Part shown: piece after piece, positions 1 through 9,628 of the stretch
Layout: each line of letters starts with the position of its first letter
Numbering within the stretch: position 1 is the stretch's first letter
NCBI GenBank assembly: GCA_020636435.1
Contig: JACJXX010000001.1
Coordinates: 2,001,001-2,065,000, forward strand
Direction of reading: 5' to 3'
Source: Lewinellaceae bacterium
Lineage (GTDB): Bacteria > Bacteroidota > Bacteroidia > Chitinophagales > Saprospiraceae
DNA length: 64,000 nt
The notes under the pieces: model-generated
Told to the model about the DNA's origin: nothing
Database searches by the model: none
The model's input: the letters and a program-made list of their open reading frames with translations, nothing else
Position numbers and translations under genes: made by a program

Positions 1-2652
1 TTTGCTGTAGCCTTTCTTCAGGAAGCGGTAATACGCAACCATCAACTGGCTGTTGGCCTCGTCGTTGATGCTCCAGAGGGTAGTGATCACGCTGTTGGCG
101 CCGGCGTATAAAAAGCCGCGGGCCAGGCTGATGATGCCCTCCCCGTTGTACAAAGTGCCGACCGAAGTTTCGCAGGCGCTGAGCACCGCCATCTCGGCCT
201 GCAGGGGCAACAGGTATACATCCTTGACAAAGAGAGAATCGTATCCTCCCTTGCCGTCGGAGAAGACGATGAAGGAAAAGCCGCCCTCCTGGGTATTGGC
301 CTGAGCATGGGAGGAAAAGTGCAGCAATCCCGATCGCCCGGCCACCTCCCGCAAGTGAGCCACGGTGGCGCCTTCGCCGGTAAACAAGCTGCCTCCCACC
401 AGGCTATGGACGGCCTCCAGCAGGCTGATGTTGTGCTCCAGCCGGTTGTGGGCCCCGCCGCCGTTGAAGGCGGGCGCGAAGCCGGCAAAGCGCCGGTTGC
501 CGCCCGGGCGATTCTGAAGAGCCGCCTGCAGGGTAGCTGAATAGCCGTAGCTGATGTCATAACGGCGAACCAGGTAAGGGTAGCTTTTGAACTCGCAGCC
601 ATTCGACGGCGCGGTGAGCAGGGCGTCGAATGGCAAAAAACCGAGCACCCCGCTGGGCACGATCGTCAGGCGCTCAGGCAGCCCCAGGGCTTCCAGCGGG
701 CGGATCAGCTTGTCGTACAGCCGGTAGGCATAATCGCTGTAAGAAGCACAGAGGCTGCTTTTGTTATAGGTTGGAAACTGGAAGTGGGCAACGTCGTCGC
801 GCAACCCCACCACCCACTCTTCTAGCGGAAAATCTTTATTCAGGGTTACGACCTCAAACCGGCCGGCGGAAATGACGAAAACATAGATGTGCTCTCCCCC
901 GACGAAGTATTCGATGAAGGCTTCCTCTCCTCCCAGCAGTTGCTGCTGGATATCAGAAGACGAAAGGGTGTGAACGTCGTATTTGAGGCGGTAGTAATCG
1001 GAGTAGTCCCGTTCAAGAGCCTCCGCCCAGCCGGCGTAGCGCTGCCGGGCTTCCAGCAAGCCTGCCTCCAGGGAGCGGACTACCGAATCGGCCTCCTCCC
1101 GGGCCCGCGCCTCGAAGAGCTCCTCCTCCAACCCGGACAACTCCTGTTGTATTTCGCGCTCCTGTTCGAGAACGCTGTCGGGGATTCCCGCCAGCGACTC
1201 GGCCCTGGATTTGTAGAACGCTTCCAGCAGCAGGATGCTCTTGGTGCGTTCGGCAAAGGAAAGCGCCGCCTCCCGGTATTCTTGCCGGCCGCTCGCCCGA
1301 TAGAGCTCCAGGGCATTGTCGATGGCGTTGGCGCTGCGCTCGCGGGCTTCCTCCACATTGAACAACTTGGAGGATTCATAACGGTAAGTATTGCGCAGCT
1401 GCAGCTCCACTTCCAGGATCAATTCCTGGCACTGTAGGGCTGTTTGCAGTTGTTGCGCCTGCCCTTCGGCGTCGTACCACTGGCGCAGCGCCCGGGCCTT
1501 TCCGCCCAGCGCTTCGATGATGGTGTTCTCGGCCCGCAACCATTCCCGCCTGGGATTTTCCTTCCAATCGGCACCATCGTATTCCCGGATCACCATAACC
1601 AGGGCCTTCTGGTACAACTCCAGGGCGGCCCGGTACTCCCCCTGGTCGGCGTGCAGGTTGCCCCAGGCGCAGTAAATCTTTCCCAGCTCGCGGCTGTACA
1701 GCCTGGCGTTGCCCTCTCCCAGATACCCTTCTTCCGCCAGCTTGAAATGCCGGACGGCGGCCGCCGGCTGGCCGAGCTCGCCGTAGATACCGCCCAGATA
1801 CATATCGATGATGGGAATTTTCAGAGCGGCGCGGTCAAACCCATCTTTGCTGATGGCCAACTCCATAGCCTTCCTGGCGTGTTGAGCCTCCGCCAGTGCT
1901 TCCTGGTACTGCGCGCCCTCGAGGTAGGCCTTGGCCAGGTTGGACCGCAGCAAGCCGCGGTTGAAGTAGCTGATGCCCGGAATGCCCAGGCCTTCCCGGC
2001 AGGCCGCGATGGTATTGTCCCGCTGCCCGGCCGACATATAGGCCAGCGAAAGGTCGCTGAGCAGCGACGCCCGGCTGTTGTTGCCCGGCGAGGGCGGAAC
2101 GGACTCCAACGCCTGCCGGAAAAAAACGATAGCGGCATCGTAGTCGCCCAGGCGGGTGTTGAGGTTGCCCAGGGGCAGGAACACATGGCGGGCAATATCG
2201 GAAGGATCGCCGACACGCTGTTCTCTGAAAATGGCGGCGGCTTGCTCGTAATCCGACCGCGACTGTTCGAAATCGCGGAGATAGTGGTTGTAAATGAAGC
2301 CCATCAAAACATAAGACCATGCCTTGGCGTTCCACTCGCTGCCCTGCCGGGGGGCGCGCCAGGCTTCCCCGCCCACGCTTTTCCGGAGAAATTCCAACGC
2401 CACGGCCGGGTTGCCGGCTTTGGTCAGCACCGCTCTGCCTACCAGCTTGTGGGCGTTGATCCAGGCTTCGAGGCTGTCCTGCTGCCGGTAGCGTTCCGCA
2501 CAGCGGCCCAGGTAGTAGCGGACGCTGTCTGGCTGGTAAGGGGAACAGAAGGATTGGGCTTTTTCAAATAATACATCAGCGGATTCCTGGGCCCGGAGCC
2601 CGGGAATGCCTGCCAGGAAAAGGAAGAGCAAGGATAGGATTGCCGGTTTCAT
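1..2652 (-). CDS. TPR-CHAT domain protein (3' end beyond the window)
   Basis: The ATG at 2652 begins a signal peptide (MKPAILSLLFLFLAGIPGLRA). The middle is built of helical TPR-type repeats (residues about 30-560), a charged coiled segment follows, and a C-terminal CHAT (caspase-like) domain starts near residue 640. The presumed catalytic dyad is His782 (in LLHFSSHAQ) and Cys827 (in VLSACET), followed by the family-typical GEGIISLARGFLYAGA and TTLWSIND blocks. 884 codons are present and the frame is open to base 1, so the last few dozen residues are missing. TPR-CHAT proteins are thought to be caspase-like proteases controlled by protein-protein contacts; the substrate is unknown. The signal peptide suggests a periplasmic or surface location. 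No neighbour clearly shares an operon with it. Confidence 0.9.
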   Translation of the reverse strand, partial: MKPAILSLLFLFLAGIPGLRAQESADVLFEKAQSFCSPYQPDSVRYYLGRCAERYRQQDSLEAWINAHKLVGRAVLTKAGNPAVALEFLRKSVGGEAWRAPRQGSEWNAKAWSYVLMGFIYNHYLRDFEQSRSDYEQAAAIFREQRVGDPSDIARHVFLPLGNLNTRLGDYDAAIVFFRQALESVPPSPGNNSRASLLSDLSLAYMSAGQRDNTIAACREGLGIPGISYFNRGLLRSNLAKAYLEGAQYQEALAEAQHARKAMELAISKDGFDRAALKIPIIDMYLGGIYGELGQPAAAVRHFKLAEEGYLGEGNARLYSRELGKIYCAWGNLHADQGEYRAALELYQKALVMVIREYDGADWKENPRREWLRAENTIIEALGGKARALRQWYDAEGQAQQLQTALQCQELILEVELQLRNTYRYESSKLFNVEEARERSANAIDNALELYRASGRQEYREAALSFAERTKSILLLEAFYKSRAESLAGIPDSVLEQEREIQQELSGLEEELFEARAREEADSVVRSLEAGLLEARQRYAGWAEALERDYSDYYRLKYDVHTLSSSDIQQQLLGGEEAFIEYFVGGEHIYVFVISAGRFEVVTLNKDFPLEEWVVGLRDDVAHFQFPTYNKSSLCASYSDYAYRLYDKLIRPLEALGLPERLTIVPSGVLGFLPFDALLTAPSNGCEFKSYPYLVRRYDISYGYSATLQAALQNRPGGNRRFAGFAPAFNGGGAHNRLEHNISLLEAVHSLVGGSLFTGEGATVAHLREVAGRSGLLHFSSHAQANTQEGGFSFIVFSDGKGGYDSLFVKDVYLLPLQAEMAVLSACETSVGTLYNGEGIISLARGFLYAGANSVITTLWSINDEANSQLMVAYYRFLKKGYSK

Positions 2653-2786
2653 GCGGTTTTCTTTTAGGGGAAAAAGGGTTGAGCTAACGATGACCAATCA
2701 GGGGCGTCATTTGGATACTCAAATTTATTTGGGTTCGGAGACGCTTTATATCACGGGCGGCGGTTTTGGCGGCGGTTTTTAATAAT

Positions 2787-2951
2787 TTAGGCACGACGAA
2801 AGAATAAACTGTCCATTCTGGCTTGTCCTTTTTGCGCCATGCTGCGTTGCTCATCACTCAGGTAGCTTTGGCTATCCTCATTCTTCGCGCCTTGCCTGGC
2901 ACAAAAATTACTGCCCCATAATTGAACACTTTATTCTTTCCTCGTGCCTTA
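2787..2951. repeat. 165-bp palindromic element, family A (copy 1)
   Basis: The outer ends are inverted (TTAGGCACGAC... / ...CTCGTGCCTTA). The core reads CTGCGTTGCTCATCACTCA, then a short stem, then TTCTTCGCGCCTTG. A nearly identical copy lies in inverse orientation at 36381-36545, and divergent relatives with the same core are at 17826, 36190 and 41266. It lies upstream of the CHAT gene and downstream of nothing obvious. It has no coding capacity and looks like a non-autonomous mobile palindrome. Confidence 0.8.
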
Positions 2952-3028
2952 CGCCTCGACCCGGGGTAGTCGTCGCTCTTCCATTCCGGGCAGATACGCA
3001 AAACGTCACAATAAGCAAAAATCAAATA

Positions 3029-4726
3029 CTACGCTCTCCCGCCGCCAAACAACCTTCTCCGGATGGCTGCGACGATCAGCAGGATAAAGGCGATGATGCT
3101 CAGCAGGATCAGCAACCACCAGGGCAGGGGCGGCTCGCCGGTTCCGCCGCCGGGGGAGCCTGCGGAAACACAGCTCCCGCATTGCAGCGCACGGGCGGCG
3201 GCATCGGTCTCCACCTCCACCGGTTTAACCGGAACGGTGCAGACCTCCTCCTGCCCGTCGAATTCGATACAGGCCTGAAGGTAAGGAATGGAATCCACGC
3301 TGCCATTGGCAGGGTTGGCCAGGACAGTGAACTGGAATTCACCGTAGGTAAGGGGGTGGCCCAGGCCGAATTGCGCCTCGGGAAATAGCTGGAAACCCGC
3401 CAGGTTCCAGCGCACCGTATTGGTTGCAGCATCCCGCACCGGTTGGATGAAAAGGCCGGTATTGGGGTAAATGGACAGCAACGTATCGGGGATGCTGAAG
3501 ATATCGTATTCCGCAGGAAAGGTGACAGAAACGGCGATGTTGTTGGTTTCTTTGGTGCCTTCATTGGAGAAATGCACCGTACAGAACAGCTTGAAGGCAC
3601 CATCCGAACCATCGGGGCATTCACACGCTTCCGTTTTAATGTAGTTGGGGTCGTGAGAGCGGGTGATTTCGCCTTCGAAGGTGGAGATGTCGGCCACAAA
3701 ATTGCCGGCAGGCTGGTCAATGGAGTTGAGGCTATCCAGCAGATCTCCGATCGCCAGGCTTTCGATCAGGGCCGAATCCTGAGGGGTCAGGAAGTTATCC
3801 GGCCCGGCAGATTGGTCTACCGTGACGAGGGAGATGAAGCGCAGCGCCCCTTTTCCCTCGTCGGGCCCCTTGTCGAACAAATCTTCGTCGACGTTGAACT
3901 GAACAAAAAAGTGCCGCTCCTCCCCGGATTCCAAAGCAAAAGGATGGCGAAATGCCGCGTTGTACCTTTTCTTCAGGTTTTCCGGAAACCACTGGTTATC
4001 GATACTTTGAAGAGCAAAGGCAGTATCCAGCGGATCGAGATCCCGTGACTTAACAAAGCTGGCGGATACAGGCAGGCTGAGCTCATTCTTAAAGATTTCG
4101 TACTGTACATCGCCCCCTTTGTCGCCCTCAATTTTGGTTTCGATCACCGGGTCGGAAAGGAAAAGCAGGTAAGCGAATATCCGAAAATCATTGGGGTTTT
4201 TAACCGAAAGGATGAAAACGGTCTTGTCGCCGGCTACAAACCCCCGTTGATTGCTGGAGAGCTTGATCAGGCCGTCGGTCACGACTTCCTGCCGGGGAAC
4301 CGCTTTAAAGGTTACTGTCACGGGGTTGTTGCCATCGACGGCCCGGGCCGAGGGGGGGAGGTCGAGGTGGTCATCGCTGTAGACGCCGGTAGTGAAGGCG
4401 TGGGCTGTTCCCGGCCCGGTGGCTCCGTCTTCCCCTATAAACAAGTGAGAGACCGTGGCGTCTTTGGATTGGTTGATGAACTCGCCGTCGCTGAAGACCC
4501 ATAGATATTCATAGTGAGGAGGCGGTATCTTGGCTGCTTTGGCCTCTTCCGAACGCACCACCGCAGACAGTTCCGGCAGGCCTTCAATGGTAATGGATAT
4601 GGAGTCTTTTCCTGGAATAGGCGCGAGATCGATATCCTGCCCGGAAACGAAAGCGGGCAACAATAAAAGCAAGAGGGAAAAAGAGGCGGAGGAAAGGTTT
4701 TGAAGTTGGAGGTTTGGACAACCCAT
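3029..4726 (-). CDS. secreted PKD-type surface protein with C-terminal membrane anchor
   Basis: The ATG at 4726 is preferred over an upstream TTG because it begins directly before the signal peptide (SFSLLLLLLPAFVSGQ). The N-terminal third carries a PKD-like segment (YEYLWVFSDGEFINQSKDATVSHLF). The middle is beta-rich, and near residues 365-470 there is a DUF11-like module beginning CECPDGSDGAFKLFC. The C-terminus has a Gly/Pro linker, a hydrophobic helix (PWWLLILLSIIAFILLIVAAI) and a basic tail, so the protein is probably anchored by its C-terminus. It resembles in layout the protein at 37927-39942, which ends in a membrane barrel instead. The exact function is unknown; an adhesin or envelope protein is likely. 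Confidence 0.75.
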   Translation of the reverse strand: MGCPNLQLQNLSSASFSLLLLLLPAFVSGQDIDLAPIPGKDSISITIEGLPELSAVVRSEEAKAAKIPPPHYEYLWVFSDGEFINQSKDATVSHLFIGEDGATGPGTAHAFTTGVYSDDHLDLPPSARAVDGNNPVTVTFKAVPRQEVVTDGLIKLSSNQRGFVAGDKTVFILSVKNPNDFRIFAYLLFLSDPVIETKIEGDKGGDVQYEIFKNELSLPVSASFVKSRDLDPLDTAFALQSIDNQWFPENLKKRYNAAFRHPFALESGEERHFFVQFNVDEDLFDKGPDEGKGALRFISLVTVDQSAGPDNFLTPQDSALIESLAIGDLLDSLNSIDQPAGNFVADISTFEGEITRSHDPNYIKTEACECPDGSDGAFKLFCTVHFSNEGTKETNNIAVSVTFPAEYDIFSIPDTLLSIYPNTGLFIQPVRDAATNTVRWNLAGFQLFPEAQFGLGHPLTYGEFQFTVLANPANGSVDSIPYLQACIEFDGQEEVCTVPVKPVEVETDAAARALQCGSCVSAGSPGGGTGEPPLPWWLLILLSIIAFILLIVAAIRRRLFGGGRA

Positions 4727-4762
4727 AGTTGCTAGGTTTGGGAGTTTAGGCAATAGGATCAA

Positions 4763-5868
4763 AACATTTTTTCACCGCTAACGGCGGCGCCCGGCTCTAA
4801 GCCATTTGCCTGAGAGCCGAAACACCCCGCCAACGATGTGCTAATAACAAGTGTTCGTTCAGATATAGTATCTACTGCTCACATTTTTTTTCAGGAAGAT
4901 GTTGCCGCAGAAAAAAAAACTGGGCAGCAGTTCTTCAAACCGCTACCCAGCCCGGAATAATAGCAACTATCTACTTATCTCCAATTAGATTTATGCCCAC
5001 CTTTGTGGACATGCCCTTCTGAAAATAAAACACCCTAATTCTTTATTGCATTTGGCTGAGGGGTTATATGACTTAAAAGGGGGCTCACGCAGCTATGCCA
5101 GGAGGCCGCTTTGCGTCAGCCCTCCCCTTTTGAATCAGCTTTGTTTAATACCGTGGAATTAAAATCTAACGTCTAGTATGTTGTGTTTGAATCCTCCTGT
5201 TTGGGTATTCCACTTGATTTCCTGGGTTTTCTCAATCACTCCTTCAATCATTCTCTCATTCAGTCAGAGGGCAGATGCCCTGCACACCTGAAAGGCGGCA
5301 GGGCTTCCGAATTGCCCTATGAACATTATGCGTTTTATCATAGTATAAAGAACGTCCGCTTATTTCCGCCGGACGTTCGCGGGGGCGAAGCCGGGCAGTG
5401 AACGATGCCACCGCCCCTTTCGCCCGAAAAAAGGACAGATAAAGTATCTTTGCTATGCCCGAAGGCATTTTTGTTTTTATCTTAGTGTTGCCCGTCGTGT
5501 CAAACAGCGTTGTTGATTAATTACAGGTACAAATTTATAGGGAACGGACTACCCGGCAAAACCACCTTTCGGGAGTAGTTTGGGTTTCTAAGCCTCAATA
5601 TTTCGCCTTCATTCATAACAAACAGCTTCATAGCCTTACAAAAAATGCGCACAACACCATACACAATGAACTGAAAATCAAAATATTAATAAAAACAAAT
5701 TCATTTTTTTCCATTTCTAGCCTCCACTTTCCTAAAAAAGCTCTACTTTGGGTTTCTAAGCACATGAAAAAAAATAATTTTTTTTGCAAAAAGTGCAACT
5801 TTAACAATTGAACGGCTACTTTTAACCAGAAAGCGGTCCTTTTGAGCCAGGAAACGGCAACCGGCCGA
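4763..5868. other. 1.1-kb non-coding stretch with hairpins
   Basis: No convincing gene is seen; short open frames here lack coding character. Three hairpins are visible: 4920-4950 (CTGGGCAGC / GCTACCCAG, imperfect), 5076-5132 (AAAAGGGGGCTCACGCAGC against GCTTTGCGTCAGCCCTCCCCTTTT) and 5350-5379 (GAACGTCCG / CGGACGTTC, perfect 9-bp arms). The last 250 bases are AT-rich and presumably hold the promoter of the gene at 5957. Confidence 0.4.
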
Positions 5869-5948
5869 CACTGATGCACTGATACACTGATGCACTGATA
5901 CACTGATGCACTGATACACTGATACACTGATGCACTGATGCACTGATA
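5869..5948. repeat. tandem array, ten 8-bp units (CACTGATR)
   Basis: Ten consecutive 8-bp units CACTGATG or CACTGATA end 8 bases before the ATG at 5957, so the array forms most of the 5' untranslated leader of that gene. Unit-number change would alter leader length and could tune expression. Other 8/16-bp-period arrays occur at 8089, 20581, 54342 and 55268. Confidence 0.9.
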
Positions 5949-5956
5949 CAACACCA

Positions 5957-7444
5957 ATGAAACACAAAGAAGACCTTTTCCAGCTCATCCGGGCCATGTC
6001 GAAATCGGAAAAGCGCTATTTCACGCTCGACGCGCAGAAGAGCGGGCGCCGGCCCAGCAAGTACCTCGAACTTTTTCAAGCCATCAACGACCTGGAGGAA
6101 TACGACGAAGACAAGCTTCGGAAAAAGTTCGGCCGCAACCTTCCTTCCGACAAGTCCTACCTTTACGAGGCCATCCTGCGCAGCATGAGGGACTATCGCA
6201 GCTCCAAATACAGGACTGCCCGCATCCGGGAGTTATTGCTCGACGCCAAATACCTGTACGAAAGAGGGCTTTACCTGCAGTGCGAAGAGCGCCTGCGGGA
6301 CGCCAAACAGATCGCCGGCTCCCTGGGCGACCAACTGGCGCTGCTGGAGATCAACAAAGAGATGCGCAATGTCATCTGGGACCTCAAACGCCGCTCTTTC
6401 CGGGAAGAGGTCCAGGAACTGATCGAAGAGAAGGAGGCCGGCCTCAAGGCGGTAAGCGAAGAGTTCCAGTACCTGGATATGCTTTACGAGCTGTTGCTGA
6501 AGAACATCAAAGGCACGGCCCGCACCGCCGTGGAGGAACTGGAAAAAGAAGGCTACGTCTCCCTGGTCGAAGGGCGGGGCGCCCCCCGGTCCCTGCACGC
6601 CAGCCGCCGCTATTTCCAGTGCGCAGCCCTGCTCAGCCAGATGAAGGGCGAGCCGGAAAAGGCCTTCGAATACTACGAGAAGGTAGTCGAATGGTGGGAA
6701 AAGAACGAAGCCTACCGCCAGGAAGAATTCTACCGCTACGTCGTCGACCTGTCCAACTACCTCCACGCCTGTTACACCACCCGCAAACTGGAGTACATGC
6801 CGCAGGTGCTGGACAAGCTGCAGAACAGCAACCCCAAAAACTTTCACGACCAGCAGACCATCTTCCAGAACGTGTCGACCTACAAACTGATCTACCACAT
6901 CAACCTCGGCATCGCCGATGGAGTGGAAGATCTGGTCGACTCCATCGAAGCAGGCATCCGCAAATACCAGATCAACTTCGTCAGCCAAACGGTGCTGACC
7001 TCCAATGCCGCCATCCTGCTCTTTATTGTGGAAAAATTCGCCAAGTGCCACCACTGGCTGCTCAAGATCATTAAGGGGGAAAAATTCGACGCCCGGAAAG
7101 ACATCAAGCTGGGCGCCTACCTGCTGAACCTCATCACCGCCTACGAACTCGACGACATCGACCTGCTGGAAAGCTCCTACCGGTCTACCTACCGCTATAT
7201 CAACAAGGAAATGCAGGCTTCGAGAGGCAGTTTCGAACGGGTGCTCACCCTGGCCACCAAAAAGCTGATGGACGCCACCCCGGCCGAAGAAAAGAAAATC
7301 CTCGTCAAGCTCCGGGAAAAAGTCCAGGAAATCAAACAGGACCCCAACCAGAACGTCATATTCGGCCTGGACGACCTCATCCTTTTCTGGATCGAATCGC
7401 GCCTGAAAAGGAAATCAATGGCCCGGGTGGTCAAGGACGCTTAA
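5957..7444 (+). CDS. conserved helical protein of unknown function (495 aa)
   Basis: The long frame begins MKHKEDLFQLIRAMSKSEKRYF and is open for 495 codons. It is rich in Leu, Glu, Lys and Tyr with regularly spaced helix pairs (for example RELLLDAKYLYERGLYLQCEERL near residue 95), suggesting a TPR-like solenoid. There is no signal peptide or membrane segment, so it is cytoplasmic. I recognise it only as a conserved hypothetical type common in Saprospira-like bacteria and assign no function. The start is fixed by the ATG directly after the 8-bp repeat array. The next gene, rfbC, has its own promoter. Confidence 0.75.
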   Translation: MKHKEDLFQLIRAMSKSEKRYFTLDAQKSGRRPSKYLELFQAINDLEEYDEDKLRKKFGRNLPSDKSYLYEAILRSMRDYRSSKYRTARIRELLLDAKYLYERGLYLQCEERLRDAKQIAGSLGDQLALLEINKEMRNVIWDLKRRSFREEVQELIEEKEAGLKAVSEEFQYLDMLYELLLKNIKGTARTAVEELEKEGYVSLVEGRGAPRSLHASRRYFQCAALLSQMKGEPEKAFEYYEKVVEWWEKNEAYRQEEFYRYVVDLSNYLHACYTTRKLEYMPQVLDKLQNSNPKNFHDQQTIFQNVSTYKLIYHINLGIADGVEDLVDSIEAGIRKYQINFVSQTVLTSNAAILLFIVEKFAKCHHWLLKIIKGEKFDARKDIKLGAYLLNLITAYELDDIDLLESSYRSTYRYINKEMQASRGSFERVLTLATKKLMDATPAEEKKILVKLREKVQEIKQDPNQNVIFGLDDLILFWIESRLKRKSMARVVKDA

Positions 7445-7490
7445 AAAGGGCATCGAAGGCCTGCTTTCTCCATCCCTGAGGGAAAGCCGA

Positions 7491-7512
7491 TTGGGAAAAT
7501 CCATTACCTTTG
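7491..7512 (+). promoter_or_regulatory. Bacteroidota-type promoter of rfbC
   Basis: TACCTTTG at 7505-7512 fits the -7 consensus TAnnTTTG. A TTG at 7491 lies upstream at somewhat short spacing. It is placed 27 bases before the rfbC ATG and after the stop of the preceding gene. Confidence 0.5.
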
Positions 7513-7538
7513 CGGGCGGAAACCAGAAAAACGACCCA

Positions 7539-8084
7539 ATGCCATTTATAGACACACCCATTGACGGCTTGAAAGTATTCCTCCCCAAAGTGTGGGAAGA
7601 CAGCCGCGGCTACTTCTTCGAATCCTTCAACCAAAGCCTGTTCGAACAAGGCGGCGTCATCGCCGATTTTGTGCAGGACAACCAGGCGCGCTCGGCCTAC
7701 GGCGTGCTGCGCGGGCTGCACTATCAGGTGGCGCCCTACGCCCAGGCCAAGCTGGTGCGCGTGCTGCAGGGCGAGGTGCTGGACATTGCCGTCGACATCC
7801 GCGAAGATTCTCCTACTTACGGCCAATCGTACAGCCTGGTGCTCAGCGCGGAGAACCGGCGCCAGCTGTTCATCCCCCGGGGCTTCGCCCACGGCTACGT
7901 GGTGCTCAGCGAAACGGCGGAGTTTTTCTACAAGTGCGACAATTACTACTCCAAAGAGCACGAGGGCGGCATCCGCTTTGACGACCCCAACCTGAATATC
8001 GACTGGGAGGTCAGTATGGAGAAGGTAGTCCTTTCGGAAAGAGACAGGGGATTGCCGTTGTTTGGGGAGCACAGGAAGGGGTAG
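7539..8084 (+). CDS. rfbC: dTDP-4-dehydrorhamnose 3,5-epimerase
   Basis: This RmlC-family cupin catalyses the third step of dTDP-L-rhamnose synthesis for surface polysaccharide. At 181 residues it is the usual family length. The active-site His61 lies in GVLRGLHYQ, and the family blocks VRVLQGEVLDIAVDIR, FIPRGFAHGYVVLS and FYKCDNYYS (with the active-site Tyr) are all present. The ATG at 7539 is chosen over an upstream in-frame codon because MPFIDTPIDGLKVF matches the normal N-terminus. The partner rfbD lies 1.7 kb downstream, separated by two unrelated genes; rfbA and rfbB are not in the window. Confidence 0.95.
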   Translation: MPFIDTPIDGLKVFLPKVWEDSRGYFFESFNQSLFEQGGVIADFVQDNQARSAYGVLRGLHYQVAPYAQAKLVRVLQGEVLDIAVDIREDSPTYGQSYSLVLSAENRRQLFIPRGFAHGYVVLSETAEFFYKCDNYYSKEHEGGIRFDDPNLNIDWEVSMEKVVLSERDRGLPLFGEHRKG

Positions 8085-8088
8085 GGAT

Positions 8089-8229
8089 GGCTCAATGGTG
8101 GGGCTCAATGGTGGGATGGCTCAATGGTTGGATGGCTCAATGGTTCGATGGCTCAATGGTGGGATGGCTCAATGGTTCGATGGCTCAATGGTGGGATGGC
8201 TCAATGGTTGGATGGCTCAATGGTGGGAT
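8089..8229. repeat. tandem array of 16-bp units (GGCTCAATGGTNNGAT)
   Basis: About nine units begin right after the rfbC stop: one 13-bp unit, then 16-bp units with start points at 8102, 8118, 8134, 8150, 8166, 8182, 8198 and 8214. Variation is confined to two positions (GG, TG or TC). The 16-bp unit is twice the 8-bp period seen in other arrays here. Confidence 0.9.
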
Positions 8230-8277
8230 GGCTTTGGACTTTGGACGTTCTGGAAAATGCCCTTTGAGAGCCAGATT

Positions 8278-8554
8278 TAAGTCGGACACGAGCGAAGCGA
8301 CTGACGGAGTAAAACGGGCGTTTAGTGCCTATTCGGAGGCCAATTCCGACCCCGGCACGAAGGCCGGGACAGGCTTTCCGACTTCGCACTTCCGACTTTA
8401 CCCTTGGTTCGTCCAAAGTCCAATAAAGAATGGGGGGTGTGCGAAGCTGATGGAAGCGCTGGCGGAAGCGTGTTGATTTTCATAAAGTAAAGATTTAGCC
8501 AAATCCCTCCATTATCCCTACCTTGAGCCTGAATAGAACAAAGCGCATAACCCA
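8278..8554. other. non-coding region with imperfect inverted repeat
   Basis: No gene is seen. The segment AAGTCGGA at 8279 is inverted as TCCGACTT near 8391. Between them lies an 18-bp palindrome CCCGGCACGAAGGCCGGG (about 8351-8368), of the same style as the palindromes inside the IS91-type genes. The promoter of the following acetyltransferase presumably lies in the last 60 bases. Confidence 0.4.
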
Positions 8555-8995
8555 ATGGCAAACATCAGGCTCTACACCCCAGCCGACCGCCCGGCCTGCA
8601 TCACCATCTTCCGCAGCAACCAGCCGAAGTACTTCGCTCCGGAAGAGCTGCCCCTGTTCATCAGCTGGCTGGGCAAGCCGGAGCTGGAGAATTATTGTGT
8701 GCTGGAAGCAGAAGGCGAGGTAATTGGCTGCGGCGGCTTCTACGCGCTGCCCGATCTCCGGCAGGCCATCCTGGCCTGGGGCATGATCCATTCGGCCCAT
8801 CATGGACGGGGCTACGGGCGGCAGCTAACGGACCACCGGATCGCCCTCATGCGGGAACGGTATCCGGATTATGCGTTGTTGCTGAGCACTTCGCAGCATA
8901 CCTTCGGTTTCTACGAAAAGCAGGGCTACGCCGTGAAAGAGATCATACTCAACGGCTTCGGCGATGGATTGGATAAATACATTATGGAAGGATAG
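8555..8995 (+). CDS. GNAT-family N-acetyltransferase
   Basis: The 146-residue protein starts MANIRLYTPADRPACITIF, the usual GNAT beginning. The acetyl-CoA binding region is IHSAHHGRGYGRQLTDHRI (motif A, R/Q-x-x-G-x-G/A). A C-terminal segment, TFGFYEKQGYAVKEI, matches GNAT motif B with its FYEKxGF-type signature. It is cytoplasmic and transfers an acetyl group to an unknown amine. It sits 2 bases before the next gene, so the two are probably co-transcribed. Confidence 0.88.
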   Translation: MANIRLYTPADRPACITIFRSNQPKYFAPEELPLFISWLGKPELENYCVLEAEGEVIGCGGFYALPDLRQAILAWGMIHSAHHGRGYGRQLTDHRIALMRERYPDYALLLSTSQHTFGFYEKQGYAVKEIILNGFGDGLDKYIMEG

Positions 8996-8997
8996 CG

Positions 8998-9486
8998 ATG
9001 GGAGTACTGGCAATTTTCATGATCGTCATTCTGGCGGCGGGCATCTTCCCGCTGTCCTTGTATCTGGTGCGCACCATGCAGGAGGAAAAGCCCCGCGAAG
9101 GCCGCACCCTGGATGAAGAACTCACCCGCCCCGTCATCAAAGATGATGCTTTCGAATGGTGGGAAGCCCAGCGGGGGGCCTTCAACCGCTCGTTGCTTTT
9201 TGTCGGCCTGATGGTGGTCGTGCTGTATTACGGGATTATACACACCGGCCTGGGCAAATACCGTTTTGCCGCTTTCGAGTTCAACTGGTGGGCCCTGTTC
9301 TTTCAGGGTGTGCTCTACCTTATCTATATGGGCATTGCCAACCTGTTGTACAATGCCGGGCTGATCGTGGAAAGCATGCGGAAACCTGCGGCTGTTAAGG
9401 CTTTCCGCCGACGGGCCTACCAACTGATCTTCTGGTCGGGCATGGCGGCGCCGTTTTTGTTTTTATTGGGGCTGGTGTTTTTTTGA
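8998..9486 (+). CDS. small integral membrane protein (4 predicted helices)
   Basis: The ATG at 8998 lies 2 bases after the stop of the acetyltransferase. The 162-residue product has hydrophobic segments near residues 2-22 (LAIFMIVILAAGIFPLSLYL), 61-80 (LLFVGLMVVVLYYGIIH), 95-120 and 141-162, with a charged loop between the first two. No family was recognised and there is no catalytic motif. Tight spacing suggests co-transcription with the GNAT gene. Confidence 0.6.
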   Translation: MGVLAIFMIVILAAGIFPLSLYLVRTMQEEKPREGRTLDEELTRPVIKDDAFEWWEAQRGAFNRSLLFVGLMVVVLYYGIIHTGLGKYRFAAFEFNWWALFFQGVLYLIYMGIANLLYNAGLIVESMRKPAAVKAFRRRAYQLIFWSGMAAPFLFLLGLVFF

Positions 9487-9628
9487 TGGTTGCCCTTCGA
9501 CAAGCTCAGGGTGAAATGGCTGGCTGGATGCGAAACCTCGGGGAGAGGCCCTTAATGCCTCGAATCCGAAGCAGAATAAGGAAAACAAAAATTGTTCAGG
9601 TACCTAATTTCTACGTTGTCACTTTAAC

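Noticed and set aside
889..2571. Plus-strand frames inside the CHAT-TPR gene
   Set aside because: Shadows of the minus-strand gene, which has a signal peptide and CHAT motifs.
5869..5948. CRISPR array
   Set aside because: Units are 8 bp with no spacers; a simple tandem repeat. The same applies to 8089-8229.
5628..6079. Cys-rich repeat protein on the minus strand over the 8-bp array
   Set aside because: The periodic peptide is only the translation of the tandem repeat and overlaps the real gene.
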